Notes: generated from the letters alone by a model not told the origin. Positions 8,611-18,462 are shown, counted from the first letter of the stretch. The stretch is 64,000 nt of DNA from Varibaculum cambriense (GCF_002848005.1 NZ_PKHX01000010.1:11294-75293); one strand, 5' to 3'. Program-made: numbers and translations.

Positions 8611-11229
8611 ATGAGTATTGCCCCCCTAAATCAGCTGCTGGACGATTTAGAGGACGCGGGTAAGCTGGATGACCCCTTAGAAGTCCTGGCGGGGTTCAGC
8701 AATTGGGCGACCTCCACCCGCCGAGCTTTATATCCCCATCAAGAGGAAGCCGCTACCGAAATTTTTGCCGGACACCACGTGATTGCGGCGACCCCTACCG
8801 GGTCAGGTAAATCCATGATCGCTTTGGCGGGGCATTTAGCGGCGCTGGCAAAAGATCAACGTTCCTACTACACCGCCCCGATAAAGGCTCTGGTCTCAGA
8901 AAAATTCTTTGACCTGGTAGAGCTGTTTGGAGCCCGCAACGTGGGAATGATTACCGGCGATATTTCTCTAAATGCGGAAGCCCCAATTATTTGCTGCACC
9001 GCGGAAATCTTGGCCAACCAGTCACTGCGTGATGGTGCCCAGCTAGATGCCGGGGTAGTCATCATGGATGAGTTCCACTTTTACGGCGACCCGGAGCGCG
9101 GCTGGGCTTGGCAGGTCCCGCTGCTGGAACTGCCGAATGTACAGTTTGTGTTAATGTCGGCGACCTTGGGGAACGTCGATTTTTTCATCCGGGACTTACA
9201 GGCGCGCAGCGGGCGGGAAGTGGCGCTCGTTGACGGAGCCTCCCGCCCGGTGCCGCTGGAAATGGAATATAGCGAGGACGACTCCCAGTACCTGCTAGAA
9301 AGCCTGGTGAAGGCGGGACGCTGGCCGATTTACCTGGTGCATTTTGCGCAAAATGAGGCGGTGAAAACCGCCGCCGGCTTGGCGTCTGCTAATCTGCTGG
9401 ACCGCGAAAAACGCGAAAAAATTGCTGCCCAGTTAAAGGGAGTGCATTTCACCAAGGGATTCGGCCAAACCCTGTCGCGCCTTTTGCGCCTGGGCGTGGG
9501 GGTGCATCACGCGGGCATGCTGCCGCGATACCGCCTATTGGTGGAGCAGCTGGCTCAGCAGGGGCTGCTGGCGGTTATTTGCGGGACGGACACTTTAGGG
9601 GTGGGGATAAATGTTCCTATCCGGACTGTGGTTTTTACTTCCCTAGTCAAGTTCGATGGGCGCCGCCGGCGGCATCTCTCGGCGAGAGAGTTTCACCAGA
9701 TTGCCGGCAGAGCCGGGCGCGCCGGGTTCGACACTATGGGGTTTGTGGTGGTGCAGGCGCCGCCCGAGGTGATCGAGGCCAAGAAGTTGGCGGCGAAAGG
9801 ACAAAAGCGTAAGGGCACGTCCTCGGCAAGTAGCCAAAAGCCGAAGGTATCCTGGGGGCGTTCTACTTTTGAACGCCTGGTCGCTGCCCAGCCAGAAGCG
9901 CTGCGTTCTCATTTCCGGATTGACCATTCCTTGGCGCTTAATGTGCTTTCTGGGAAACGGGATGCCGGAGAGCATTTGCTGTGGCTGGCGCGCAATAACC
10001 ATGACGCTCCGCAGGAGGCCAACCCTCATTTGCGCCGTTTAGGGCAGGTTTATTCCTCTTTGAAACAGGCGGAAGTGGTTCGGCATTTACCTGCTGAAAA
10101 GGCGGGCAGCCGCGGGCGCCTAGCGCTCACCCATGACCTGCCGGAAGATTTTGCGCTTAACCAGCCTTTATCGCCTTTTGCCCTGGCTGCTTTGGAACTA
10201 CTTGATCCCGATAGCCCCGATTACGCCCTAGATTTAGTTTCGATTGTGGAGTCGGTGTTGGAGGATCCGCGCCAGGTGCTGATTGCCCAGCAAAAGGCGC
10301 AGCGCGACCAGGTCTATCAAAAGCTGCGTTCCGAGGGCGTGGAATACCACCAGCGACAGGAGATATTAGAAGAAACCACCTGGCCACAGCCTCTAAAGGA
10401 ACTGATTGCCGGCGCGTTTAAGACTTTCGCCCACTCTAATCCTTGGGTGTACGGTTCTGAGCCCTCCCCCAAATCGGTGGTGCGCTACCTGGTAGAAAAT
10501 GCCCTAACTTTTACCCAATTTATTTCCCGTTTTGAGCTCGCCCGCAGTGAAGGGGTAGTGCTGCGCTACCTGACCGACGCCTATCGCGCCCTGGGACAAA
10601 TCGTGCCGCCCGAGAAGCGGAATGAGGACTTCGACCAGCTATTAATTTGGCTGGGAAACACGGTTAAAGGGGTGGATTCCTCGCTGCTAGATGAGTGGGA
10701 GGCGCTGGCCAACGGGAAACGCCGGGAAAGCCTCGCGGAGGACGCCGAGGAAGAACCCGCCTTTGGGAGCGGAGAAAACCAGCTGCCCAGCGCTAATCCT
10801 TTCGCTTTGCGCCGCCAATTCCGTAACGTCGCCTGGCGACGGGTAGAAGCCATAGCCTTCGATAGCCTGCCGCGCCTTGCGGCTTGCCAAGATTTACATC
10901 CCGACGGTACTGCCTGGTCGGATGAGGATCGCGGAGCCCTGCTGGATGATTATTGGGACAGCTTTGATGACCTGACTTTGGATCAAGGGGCGCGCGCCAG
11001 CAGTCATGCGGTTATTAGGGAGGGCGACCAGGCGCGAGAGCTGCTTTCTCGCTACCTTCCTGCCGATAGCAACTTACTGGACGGCAGGAAGGTTTGGGCA
11101 CTGCTGCAAGAAGTGGATGACGGCAGCGGGCTATGGGAATGGCGAATGTTATTTGCCCTAGATATCTCGAAAACTGACGCGAGCGGGGAGCTACAACCTT
11201 ACCTGGTGACTTACGGAGATATCACTTAG
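8611..11229 (+). CDS. DEAD/DEAH-box helicase of the DUF3516 actinobacterial type
   Basis: Superfamily 2 RNA/DNA helicase of the Ski2/HelY-like group. Motif I is ATPTGSGKS (about residues 55-63), motif II is DEFH, motif III is SATLG, and motif VI appears as HQIAGRAGRAGFD. A C-terminal DUF3516-like region follows. The frame is open further upstream (to 8476), but the ATG at 8611 matches where homologues begin and avoids overlap with the divergent symporter, giving 872 residues. Its cellular substrate is not established for the family; RNA processing is most often assumed. Confidence 0.9.
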   Translation: MSIAPLNQLLDDLEDAGKLDDPLEVLAGFSNWATSTRRALYPHQEEAATEIFAGHHVIAATPTGSGKSMIALAGHLAALAKDQRSYYTAPIKALVSEKFFDLVELFGARNVGMITGDISLNAEAPIICCTAEILANQSLRDGAQLDAGVVIMDEFHFYGDPERGWAWQVPLLELPNVQFVLMSATLGNVDFFIRDLQARSGREVALVDGASRPVPLEMEYSEDDSQYLLESLVKAGRWPIYLVHFAQNEAVKTAAGLASANLLDREKREKIAAQLKGVHFTKGFGQTLSRLLRLGVGVHHAGMLPRYRLLVEQLAQQGLLAVICGTDTLGVGINVPIRTVVFTSLVKFDGRRRRHLSAREFHQIAGRAGRAGFDTMGFVVVQAPPEVIEAKKLAAKGQKRKGTSSASSQKPKVSWGRSTFERLVAAQPEALRSHFRIDHSLALNVLSGKRDAGEHLLWLARNNHDAPQEANPHLRRLGQVYSSLKQAEVVRHLPAEKAGSRGRLALTHDLPEDFALNQPLSPFALAALELLDPDSPDYALDLVSIVESVLEDPRQVLIAQQKAQRDQVYQKLRSEGVEYHQRQEILEETTWPQPLKELIAGAFKTFAHSNPWVYGSEPSPKSVVRYLVENALTFTQFISRFELARSEGVVLRYLTDAYRALGQIVPPEKRNEDFDQLLIWLGNTVKGVDSSLLDEWEALANGKRRESLAEDAEEEPAFGSGENQLPSANPFALRRQFRNVAWRRVEAIAFDSLPRLAACQDLHPDGTAWSDEDRGALLDDYWDSFDDLTLDQGARASSHAVIREGDQARELLSRYLPADSNLLDGRKVWALLQEVDDGSGLWEWRMLFALDISKTDASGELQPYLVTYGDIT

Positions 11230-11272
11230 GACGCTACCCGCAGAACTTTCTATATTTGCCACGCCCACTAGA

Positions 11273-12004
11273 GTGGGAGTTATGGATATCGCAACCGGGA
11301 TTGAACAAGTAGACCAGCGGATCACTAAAGCTTGCGAGCAGGCGGGACGGGAGCGCAGCGAAGTTACTTTAGAGCTGGCGGTGAAAACCCGCACCAGTGA
11401 GCAGATTATTGCGGCTGCCCGCGAACTGCAAAAACGCGGTCTGCCAGTAGTGCTGGGGCATAACCATGTCCAAGAAGCCCAAGCTACCAATGAAGCGGTG
11501 CGGGCAGCAGACCTGGGCGCGGAAGTTCATATGATCGGTCGCCTGCAGGGCAATAAAATTACTGCCGCCCTCAAGGTCTGTGACCTGGTCGAAACGGTGG
11601 ATTCTCTGAAAACTGCCCAGCGTCTGGTGCGCCGCCTCGAGGCCAACTATCCTGGGCGGGTTCTGCCCTGCTTTATCGAAGTTAACTGTTCACGCGAAGC
11701 CTCCAAAGAGGGAATCAACCCCGAGGACGCCTGGGAGTTAACCCAGCAAGTGCTACAAATGGAGCAGCTGAGCTTGCGCGGATTTATGACTATTGGGGCG
11801 CTCAGCCCTGATGAAGAGCGGATTCGCGAGTCCTTTAGGATTTTGCGGGATTTACGAGATCGCACGCTTGCTGCCGGAGGACGCGGTCAGGATGCGCGCG
11901 AACTATCGATGGGAATGTCCCAGGATTTAGAAATCGCGATTAGCGAGGGCGCAACTATGGTGCGGATCGGCACCGATGTTTTCGGCGCGCGCGATTACCG
12001 CTAG
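11273..12004 (+). CDS. YggS-family pyridoxal-phosphate homeostasis protein
   Basis: A single-domain PLP-binding TIM-barrel protein (PLPBP/YggS) that buffers intracellular PLP and has no known enzymatic activity. The PLP-accepting lysine is in LAVKTRTS (about residue 38). The conserved [26 protein letters not shown] and [16 protein letters not shown] blocks are all present. The start could be GTG 11273 or ATG 11282. In many actinobacteria this gene sits with ftsZ/sepF; here it follows the helicase by 44 bp and is convergent with the GLPR-like gene, itself a division factor. Confidence 0.93.
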   Translation: MGVMDIATGIEQVDQRITKACEQAGRERSEVTLELAVKTRTSEQIIAAARELQKRGLPVVLGHNHVQEAQATNEAVRAADLGAEVHMIGRLQGNKITAALKVCDLVETVDSLKTAQRLVRRLEANYPGRVLPCFIEVNCSREASKEGINPEDAWELTQQVLQMEQLSLRGFMTIGALSPDEERIRESFRILRDLRDRTLAAGGRGQDARELSMGMSQDLEIAISEGATMVRIGTDVFGARDYR

Positions 12005-12023
12005 GGTTTGTCCCTGCCAGTTC

Positions 12024-13307
12024 TTAGTTGGCGATCCGCCGGGTGTCCAAAATAGCTTCCACGTCTACCGGCTTGCTTTGCGCCACCAGTTGCGCGGTAG
12101 TCAAAGATTCCTCGCTATGCGGGCGTGGACGCGAAGGGCGATAGGGAGTCTTAGCCTGTGCCGCCAAATGTTCCGCGAGCAGCTCAGACGCATCTACATC
12201 CCGGCGCGCTAACCGCGGTTTGAGGGCATAGATGGGTTTCGGCATCGGTGTGGGTGTCCAGCTGCGGTCGGTTTCTGCCTGGTTTTCTGCTTCCGCCGCC
12301 ACCTGAGCAGTTACTACCGCGCTCTCCGCTTCCGCGGCCGCATCCGCGCTGACGTCCGCGGCGGAGATTTCACTAACTTCCGCTACCGTAGTGGCCACGC
12401 GGTCTTTATCCTCGCTGGCTTTATCTTCACTGACTTTATCCTCTGCAGGCGCAACTACCGCGTTTTCTTCATCAGCTTCGCACGGGCGTTGCGAACGGCT
12501 CGCCGCTATTTCCCGAGTATCTTTCGCCGCCGTTTCTTCTGCTTGATCTGTGGTTTCGTCCTCGCGAATTACAAAGTATTCTCGCAAGGTGGCGGCGCGC
12601 CGAGCCGCAGCAGCTAGTTTGCCGAGCGCCATGCGACCCCGGTTTTCGCCGGCTGCTTCTGCCTTGGTTTCGCTGGCGGTAGCTGCGGCGCTGGTTTCGG
12701 ACTTTTCGACGCTGACAGCGCTCTGAGCAGATTCGGCCTCGGCGTGCATTTGGGCGAATTTCTTTTCGCTGGCGCTCACGCGGTGTCCCTTAGCGGGACG
12801 GGTCTCGAGGGCGCGGATAACTTCTTGGGCACGCTGATCATTTTCCCGGCCGGCTTTGGCAGCGCGCGCTCCCAGAAATAGTGTTCCCGCAATGGTCGCT
12901 AGCGGAATAAATGTCCACCACCAGGAAAGGAGACTAACGGCAGCTGCCGTAACCAGCACCATGCCTACCGCGAACTGTACCGTAAGCAGGGTGAGACGGC
13001 GGCGTGCAGCTTGTGATCGTCGCTCTATCTGGCGCGCCCGGGTAAGCCGGGCGGCCATCAGTTCACTGTGATCACGCTGGGTTGGTGCTACTGGTCGCTG
13101 CATGGTTCCTCCTAAAACTGGGGGGTTTACACTGTAGCGTTGCCGCTTTTGCGCCGGTTGCTGCGTGTTGAGTACCCGCAAATTTGCGCTAAAACGATCA
13201 TCGCCGTGAGATTGTGATTGTCGGCGCTTGGTGTCAATAAAGAGAGGTAGGTAGATTCCCCCCAGAATTAAGACCAATATCGGCAAAGCCAATCCAATAA
13301 ACTCCAC
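12024..13307 (-). CDS. GLPR/SepX-like membrane protein (cell-division receptor candidate)
   Basis: A 427-residue protein with an N-terminal membrane helix (about residues 3-24, ending in a positive KRR), a short linker, two closely spaced helices (about 104-127 and 130-147), then a long Ala/Glu-rich, probably disordered cytosolic tail ending AILDTRRIAN. This three-helix plan and the genomic partnership with a MoeA-like Glp and RimJ match the actinobacterial GLPR (Corynebacterium) and SepX (Streptomyces) membrane proteins, which link Glp and FtsZ to the envelope. The identification rests on topology and synteny, not on clear sequence motifs. GTG start. Here the gene is separated from glp/rimJ by an inserted block. 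Confidence 0.65.
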   Translation of the reverse strand: MEFIGLALPILVLILGGIYLPLFIDTKRRQSQSHGDDRFSANLRVLNTQQPAQKRQRYSVNPPVLGGTMQRPVAPTQRDHSELMAARLTRARQIERRSQAARRRLTLLTVQFAVGMVLVTAAAVSLLSWWWTFIPLATIAGTLFLGARAAKAGRENDQRAQEVIRALETRPAKGHRVSASEKKFAQMHAEAESAQSAVSVEKSETSAAATASETKAEAAGENRGRMALGKLAAAARRAATLREYFVIREDETTDQAEETAAKDTREIAASRSQRPCEADEENAVVAPAEDKVSEDKASEDKDRVATTVAEVSEISAADVSADAAAEAESAVVTAQVAAEAENQAETDRSWTPTPMPKPIYALKPRLARRDVDASELLAEHLAAQAKTPYRPSRPRPHSEESLTTAQLVAQSKPVDVEAILDTRRIAN

Positions 13308-13759
13308 ATATCAAAAATAGGGGATTTAGCTGCCAGATTCTCTCTTCACAAAGGCGTGTTGAGCAGGGAAAGTTATGAAATCTTTAGCAAATCGCAACAT
13401 CTATAACAATCACACCAATAGCCACATTTTTTCTTTATTTTGGCTCGCAGCTATCCGCGGAAGAAACCTATTGTTTAAGTAATCTCGCGCAAGTTTTTAT
13501 CGGGCATCTAAGGATCTGCTGTAGGTTTGCTTGACATTATGGTTGCTTCGTTCTAGCGTTTCCGCTCAAATCAATAGCAGAAGATTTGAAACGTGTTCAC
13601 ATAGAAACCGGCGTCGGGAACTACCTGATAAACAAGAAAGTCCCGATATTGGACTACTACTCACACAGGTACTAAATCCCAGGGGCAACAGTCAGCCTTC
13701 CCGACAGTAGGATTCTCCCTCTTAATGAGGAAAATACCAGGGTCAAAACCTGCGACGCT
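13308..13759. other. 452-bp gap upstream of the GLPR-like gene; edge of inserted block
   Basis: I see no convincing gene. It has a plus-strand TTGACA (13531-13536) spaced 17 bp from TAGCGT (13554-13559) with nothing recognisable after it, and a 46-codon stop-to-stop frame over it that lacks a start. The stretch must also carry the minus-strand promoter of the GLPR-like gene. Base composition looks more A+T-rich than the flanking core genes, as in the adjacent exporter block. Confidence 0.4.
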
Positions 13760-14086
13760 TCACTTTTCCATAACCAGAGCCGCACCGGTTACCGTAAACA
13801 GGCATCGCAAGTCGTTCTCCTGTCGGGAAATAAGTCGACTGCACTTCATTAAAGTAGGTCCCGCTTCTATGACATCTGGAGATGCGTTACTCATATTTGC
13901 TTTGTAGCTATTGAAGAAATAATGATTGTCAGATTTATCAATATATTGAACGATTCCGTTAGACAATACTTCTTGTGAGCTATTGGCAATAGGGATGGAA
14001 TCATTTTCTGCTGCGCTTGAAACTAGCGGTATATGTATCAGTAAAGCGACCGCAAAAGCTGCAGAGCATGCAAATATCTTCTTCAT
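13760..14086 (-). CDS. Small secreted protein of the ABC-exporter block
   Basis: A 108-residue protein with a clear signal peptide (MKK, then a hydrophobic core AAFAVALLIHIPLV, and a likely cut after VSSAA), leaving about 83 mature residues with two cysteines. No family recognised. It follows the permease gene by 11 bp on the same strand, so it is the last gene of the four-gene exporter operon. It could be a second exported peptide, an immunity or accessory factor, or unrelated cargo. Confidence 0.6.
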   Translation of the reverse strand: MKKIFACSAAFAVALLIHIPLVSSAAENDSIPIANSSQEVLSNGIVQYIDKSDNHYFFNSYKANMSNASPDVIEAGPTLMKCSRLISRQENDLRCLFTVTGAALVMEK

Positions 14087-14097
14087 GGTTTATGTCC

Positions 14098-16422
14098 TTA
14101 TCCCGGACTTTTTACTGTTTTAGGGACGAGGGTAAGGCCAACGACAGCCGCGATAATGATGGCTGGTAGGATCCATGTCCAGTCTGGGGAAATGTTTTCG
14201 GGTACTGCACGGCCGGCAACAACTGGTCTTAGCATTATTCGGCCGATAAGCGAACCAGCCACCACCGCGGCTAGATAGGGGGCTAATTGAGTTAAACGTA
14301 TGGCGGCTAGTTTATGAGGGGGGTAACCGTAGTACCGCAGGATGCTAACTAGGGCGTGACTGTTTTTGGTGGTGATGGTGGTGCCGATATAGATAAGTAG
14401 TAGGCAGAGAGCAGTTTCGATGGACATGATTAACCAGTTGATGATGTCTAGGGTTTGGCTGTTGGTGTCGAGAGGTTCTGATAAGGCCAGATCGGATGAG
14501 AGCTGTTGGGTCACAGATTTGAATTGTTGTTGCTGGTCTGCGGGGTAGTGTGAAAAGTCCGGGATGTATAGGCGTCTTTCTATCCCGATAGAAAATCCTT
14601 TATTACGAAAGATTGGATCTTGAGGGTTAGCTGCCCAGCCAGGTAATTCTGCATAGTCGAGGCGTTCATCTACCGTTTTGGGCAGTGTAACGGGAATGGT
14701 TTCTTCTGGCTTATCCAGATTGGGGCCAAAAATAACCAGGGCGTATTCGGCGGAGTCTTGGGTGTCGGCGAGTTCTGGAGAGATTTTTCCGGTTAGCTCT
14801 TTGCCGTTTTCGGATAGAACAAAGCCCACCAGTGTCATCCACTGGTTACACCTGTCGCTATTGGAGTTTTGATGGATGCAGTCTGCGTAGGCACCTTCTG
14901 CTACGCGCAAAGAGTGTTCTGATTTTTCCGGGAACCCAAATATGATGGCATGGGTCATGATCTGCGGGAAACGAGTTTTCAGATAGGTCACGTCTGCATC
15001 GCTAATAAACGAAACGGTGAGGTAAGTGTCAGCGTTAGGTTTACCGACGGTGAGGGCTCTTTGCTGCATGGTGGCGTTAGTGCCCCCGAGAGTGGCGAGG
15101 ATGCAAAGCAGACAGATGATTGGCCCGAGAATAAAACTATGTACGCTAGCGCGGTAGGCGGCTAGACGTAAAGGGGATTTATAAACGTAGAAGGGCAGCG
15201 CACATCCGAGCAGTGCAACCCCGATCCCGATTGCGGCTAGCGCAATGTAATACAAGACAGCGACATTTGAACTAGTTAAGAAGCTGCATAAAACTCCCAC
15301 ACTCAGCAACGTGAGACCTGCGATAAGCTCGGCTTTTAACTCGTGATTACTAGATTTAGATGCCCTAGTTTTAATTGAACGATAAGCGCTTAAATAAAGT
15401 GCAAGCACATATACCGCTAGCGCGCTCACGCAATAAGCGACTAGTTCGAGTAAAGCCCGATAATCGCCGCTTAGCGATACCGCATCCCAAACTTGTTCAA
15501 AACGAAGCGCAATCTGATCTCGCCAGGTAAATAGCGCCAAATAACCGCCTAAAGCTCCAAGAAGAACCCCGCTAAACAGGGACAGGAAAAGAGGCACGAG
15601 GCTAAGCAAGCTTGTTTTCAGGCTGCTAAAACCGGCTGCCAGGAGTGCCTGCCGCAATTTTGCAGTAGAACGTCGAAATGCTAAAAATCCTAGCAGTAGC
15701 ACAATCCCGACAGTTGCGAGCAATAGATGGGAGATAATCAGAGCGTTTGCAACAAATCCTGGCTCTGCTGATTCCTGTGCATAGCGAATCGCGTAATCTA
15801 GCGAGACTTTACGCAATTCTCCGCGATCGAAGAGTGGTCGATAATTTGAATTAGCTATATCGGTGTTAGTTACCCAGTTGGTGACGTTAGCCGAGTCGGT
15901 TGAGGAATCCAGGCGGGTTGATAAATACACTTCTGACCGGCGCGCTGGCAAAACACTAATGCCCACTACCTGAAAGCGCCTACCATCACAGGCAATCTCA
16001 CCTCCCAGCCCAATATGGCTGCGCGCGGCAAGGGACTGGGAAATCTCTACTTCATTATTTGTGGTGGCGCGTTTTCCTGTCAGTAAGCGTCCATAATCAA
16101 AGCCGGCTCCGGAACGCTTCCACTCCGCATCTGCGCTACTCTCACCATAGTCAAGCTTACAGGTGGTGGTGATAACCGGCACCAGATTTTGACCAGCGGT
16201 CGCGGAGCTTAACAGTTGTTTGGCATTTTGGGTGGTAGCCCCGATACGGTAGGCAAACCCTCCATATGTGACTCGCGTATCCTCAGCTACCGTTTGACGA
16301 TACACAGTGGCGATATTATTCAAAAAAATCGCGGTGAAAGACAGCGCAAGCAGACAAACAAAAAAGCCTACCACTAGCTTGAGGTTCGCTTTTACGCAGC
16401 CCCAGGTTAGACGCCATCCCAT
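14098..16422 (-). CDS. ABC transporter permease, FtsX/bacteriocin-associated type
   Basis: A 774-residue integral membrane protein: an N-terminal helix (about 15-35), a large external domain (about 40-220), a block of helices between about 225 and 450, a second external domain, and a final set of helices at about 660-770. This two-module layout fits the FtsX-like permeases associated with bacteriocin exporters. GAGGTGAG precedes its ATG. It is 9 bp downstream of the matching ATPase, so the two form one transporter. Confidence 0.82.
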   Translation of the reverse strand: MGWRLTWGCVKANLKLVVGFFVCLLALSFTAIFLNNIATVYRQTVAEDTRVTYGGFAYRIGATTQNAKQLLSSATAGQNLVPVITTTCKLDYGESSADAEWKRSGAGFDYGRLLTGKRATTNNEVEISQSLAARSHIGLGGEIACDGRRFQVVGISVLPARRSEVYLSTRLDSSTDSANVTNWVTNTDIANSNYRPLFDRGELRKVSLDYAIRYAQESAEPGFVANALIISHLLLATVGIVLLLGFLAFRRSTAKLRQALLAAGFSSLKTSLLSLVPLFLSLFSGVLLGALGGYLALFTWRDQIALRFEQVWDAVSLSGDYRALLELVAYCVSALAVYVLALYLSAYRSIKTRASKSSNHELKAELIAGLTLLSVGVLCSFLTSSNVAVLYYIALAAIGIGVALLGCALPFYVYKSPLRLAAYRASVHSFILGPIICLLCILATLGGTNATMQQRALTVGKPNADTYLTVSFISDADVTYLKTRFPQIMTHAIIFGFPEKSEHSLRVAEGAYADCIHQNSNSDRCNQWMTLVGFVLSENGKELTGKISPELADTQDSAEYALVIFGPNLDKPEETIPVTLPKTVDERLDYAELPGWAANPQDPIFRNKGFSIGIERRLYIPDFSHYPADQQQQFKSVTQQLSSDLALSEPLDTNSQTLDIINWLIMSIETALCLLLIYIGTTITTKNSHALVSILRYYGYPPHKLAAIRLTQLAPYLAAVVAGSLIGRIMLRPVVAGRAVPENISPDWTWILPAIIIAAVVGLTLVPKTVKSPG

Positions 16423-16431
16423 AATCTCACC

Positions 16432-17124
16432 TCAGTAGGCTGTCGCAGGCGCGAGCTGTTTTTCACGCAAGCGATAATCGTTCACTTCCACTACCCGGTC
16501 AGCAAGCGCGGCTAAAGCAGGATCATGCGTGACTACCACTAAACAAACGTTTAACTCATGCGACAATTCACGCAGTAGAATAGCGATTTCATGAGAGTTT
16601 TTCTCATCCAAAGCCCCGGTAGGCTCGTCTGCGAGCAAGACTTGTGGAGAATTAATCAAAGCCCGCGCAATTGCTACTCGCTGCGCTTCGCCTCCCGATA
16701 GATTATCCACCGGATACTCCGCTAAGTCTTTAACCCCAAGACGCTCTAAATACTCCAAAGCTAAAAGCGGATGGCTACCTAAGCTACCGGCTGCCTGCTG
16801 TGCTAGGCGCACATTATCTACCGCACTCAAAAAGGGCACCAGTCGATAATCCTGATAAACCCGAGCCAGCAAGCGTGAACGTAGCTCGCGTCGTGAATAC
16901 GATTCGATGGGGCGCCCAGCTAGCATGATCGTTCCGTGATCGGGAGCAAGGGAACCATCTAGCAAATTCAACAGAGTGGTTTTACCCGAGCCAGACGGCC
17001 CCATCACCGCATTAAACTTTCCCGCATCAAAAGACGCAGTCATCTCGTCGAAAATGACCCGATCAATCCTAGCTCCTGGAAACTTAAACGAAACCTCAGA
17101 GCAAGAAATCATCGTGTTTATCAC
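16432..17124 (-). CDS. ABC transporter ATPase, bacteriocin-export/MacB type
   Basis: A 230-residue nucleotide-binding subunit with Walker A GPSGSGKTT, signature LSGGEAQRVAIARAL, Walker B VLLADEPTGALD and the H-loop VVTHD. It resembles the ATPases of the lactococcin-972 export group and of LolD/MacB. Its GTG start overlaps the stop codon of the secreted-peptide gene (GTGA), indicating translational coupling. It energises the permease encoded next. Confidence 0.9.
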   Translation of the reverse strand: MINTMISCSEVSFKFPGARIDRVIFDEMTASFDAGKFNAVMGPSGSGKTTLLNLLDGSLAPDHGTIMLAGRPIESYSRRELRSRLLARVYQDYRLVPFLSAVDNVRLAQQAAGSLGSHPLLALEYLERLGVKDLAEYPVDNLSGGEAQRVAIARALINSPQVLLADEPTGALDEKNSHEIAILLRELSHELNVCLVVVTHDPALAALADRVVEVNDYRLREKQLAPATAY

Positions 17125-17453
17125 CTATGCGCTTGCTCAATAGCGGCAGTAGAAGCACCCCATTTTCCCCACTTTGTTACCCAACTAGTAGCGTGGACTC
17201 TGTTTTTGTCGTGGAACCAGTCTGAGGTAGCATCCGGCCAATGTGGAATATTCAAATACACTCTAACCTTAGTGTCCGAATTGACTCTACGACATTTCCC
17301 TAGTCCCTGTTGCGCTTTACCCGAAGTACGCACCCATGCGTTGCAATCGGAGCCTAATGCGCTGGCAGAGATGTTATCAACCGCCACCATGCCGCCCGCC
17401 AGTAGCAGAGTAGCAGCAAAACTTGAAATCAGTCGTGTTTTTAGATTACTCAT
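17121..17453 (-). CDS. Putative secreted bacteriocin-like peptide precursor
   Basis: A 110-residue precursor. The ATG at 17453 is chosen because AAGGAG lies 8 nt upstream and the signal peptide starts there; the frame is open 45 codons further. The signal peptide covers about residues 1-32, with cleavage near SASA/LGSD. The mature part (about 78 residues) is Trp-rich (five Trp), basic, and has two cysteines that could form one disulfide. It is the first gene of a four-gene operon with an exporter ATPase and permease, the usual order of lactococcin-972-type systems, but I do not see the conserved lactococcin 972 sequence itself. Confidence 0.65.
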   Translation of the reverse strand: MSNLKTRLISSFAATLLLAGGMVAVDNISASALGSDCNAWVRTSGKAQQGLGKCRRVNSDTKVRVYLNIPHWPDATSDWFHDKNRVHATSWVTKWGKWGASTAAIEQAHR

Positions 17454-17539
17454 CTGTGTTACTCCTTTTACGTCGTTGTAATGAACCAAAAAAGTGACCA
17501 ACCCCACTTTTATTTCGGAATTTACTCTTACGCCTGCAG

Positions 17540-17739
17540 TTGCGTCAAGGGATTTTAGCCATGTTGTGTAGCCAGGTCGAGTGGGCAACTCTGAACTGGG
17601 TGTACTGGTGGAACAACCACCTCCTCCACGAATCCCTTGGCTACGCCACCCCAGAGGAGATTATCGCAAGCTACAATCAACATCAGGTCAGTCAACCGAC
17701 CCCCGCATCAAAAGCCGAGCAAAACCCAGGATACTTCAG
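17540..17739 (+). pseudogene. IS3-family transposase C-terminal remnant
   Basis: The plus-strand frame encodes QVEWATLNWVYWWNNHLL followed by HESLGYATPEEI, the distinctive C-terminal end of IS3-family OrfB (integrase core, usually W-x-W-N and R-x-HSALGYxTP). Nothing of the rest of the transposase is present, and the frame runs without its own stop into the 3' end of rimJ. It is a scar of an insertion element at the junction between rimJ and the exporter block. Confidence 0.75.
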
Positions 17740-18453
17740 CTACCTCGCGTCCTCGTCGGCTATAGCTACCGGCTCCCCTCGTTTGAGGCGCGCTCTTTTT
17801 TCTAGCTGTGCCAGGTACCCACCCGCAGGGATTTCCTCAGCAGTTGCCGCATACCCCAGGTGATCAGCCCAGCTGCCCGCAATGCAATAAAAATTCTGTT
17901 TTCGTCCCTCGAAACGCAGCCCCAGTTTCTGTACTACCCGCAAAGACACTTTATTTTCGGGACGAATATTGATCTCCACCCGATGCAGGTAGGGAGCCCC
18001 CAAACATAAATCCAATACCATAGCCACCGCCGCAGTAATCACTCCCCGTCCGCTATAGGCTTCGGCTACCCAATAGCCCAGGTTTCCCGAATGCGAGGCT
18101 CCCAGGGCAATATCTCCAATAGTTACCTGCCCCACCAATTGTTCATCAGCATAAACAGCAAAGGGATAGTAACGCCGCTGACGCACCAGGCGGGCGCTAC
18201 GGCGAATGAACGCTTCCAGTTCCATATCTTCTGGGGGATATCCTGGGGCAACGCTGGCTTCCCAAGGCGCCAACCAGTGTTGATTATCGGCTCTTACCTG
18301 CGCCGCCTGCCGATGATCCCGCGCCACCATTTCCCTAATAGATAGCTGATTTATCGGCGGATCACCCGGTTTAACCAGGCCGCGAGCTACGGGATTATCC
18401 AGCTGCGCATAGTAGCGCGGCCGACGGCGAAAAGTTAAGCGCTCGTAAAGCAA
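17740..18453 (-). CDS. rimJ: RimJ/RimL-like GNAT acetyltransferase
   Basis: A 237-residue GNAT N-acetyltransferase of the RimJ/Ala-acetyltransferase type. Landmarks are QVTIGDIALGASHSGNLGYWV and YSGRGVITAAVAMVLD (acetyl-CoA-binding loop), then HRVEINIRPENKVSLRVVQKLG. The apparent start is TTG 18453, 9 bp after glp ends. In actinobacteria this gene regularly sits between the MoeA-like glp and the SepX/GLPR gene. Its true protein substrate here is unknown. Confidence 0.85.
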   Translation of the reverse strand: MLYERLTFRRRPRYYAQLDNPVARGLVKPGDPPINQLSIREMVARDHRQAAQVRADNQHWLAPWEASVAPGYPPEDMELEAFIRRSARLVRQRRYYPFAVYADEQLVGQVTIGDIALGASHSGNLGYWVAEAYSGRGVITAAVAMVLDLCLGAPYLHRVEINIRPENKVSLRVVQKLGLRFEGRKQNFYCIAGSWADHLGYAATAEEIPAGGYLAQLEKRARLKRGEPVAIADEDAR

Positions 18454-18462
18454 CCCGGCGCC

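Noticed and set aside
13531..13559. Good-looking TTGACA-17-TAGCGT promoter in the gap beside the GLPR-like gene
   Set aside because: No gene follows on that strand; kept only as a note in the gap entry.
17121..17588. Longer 155-codon version of the secreted peptide
   Set aside because: The extra 45 codons lie upstream of a strong AAGGAG site and would bury the signal peptide.
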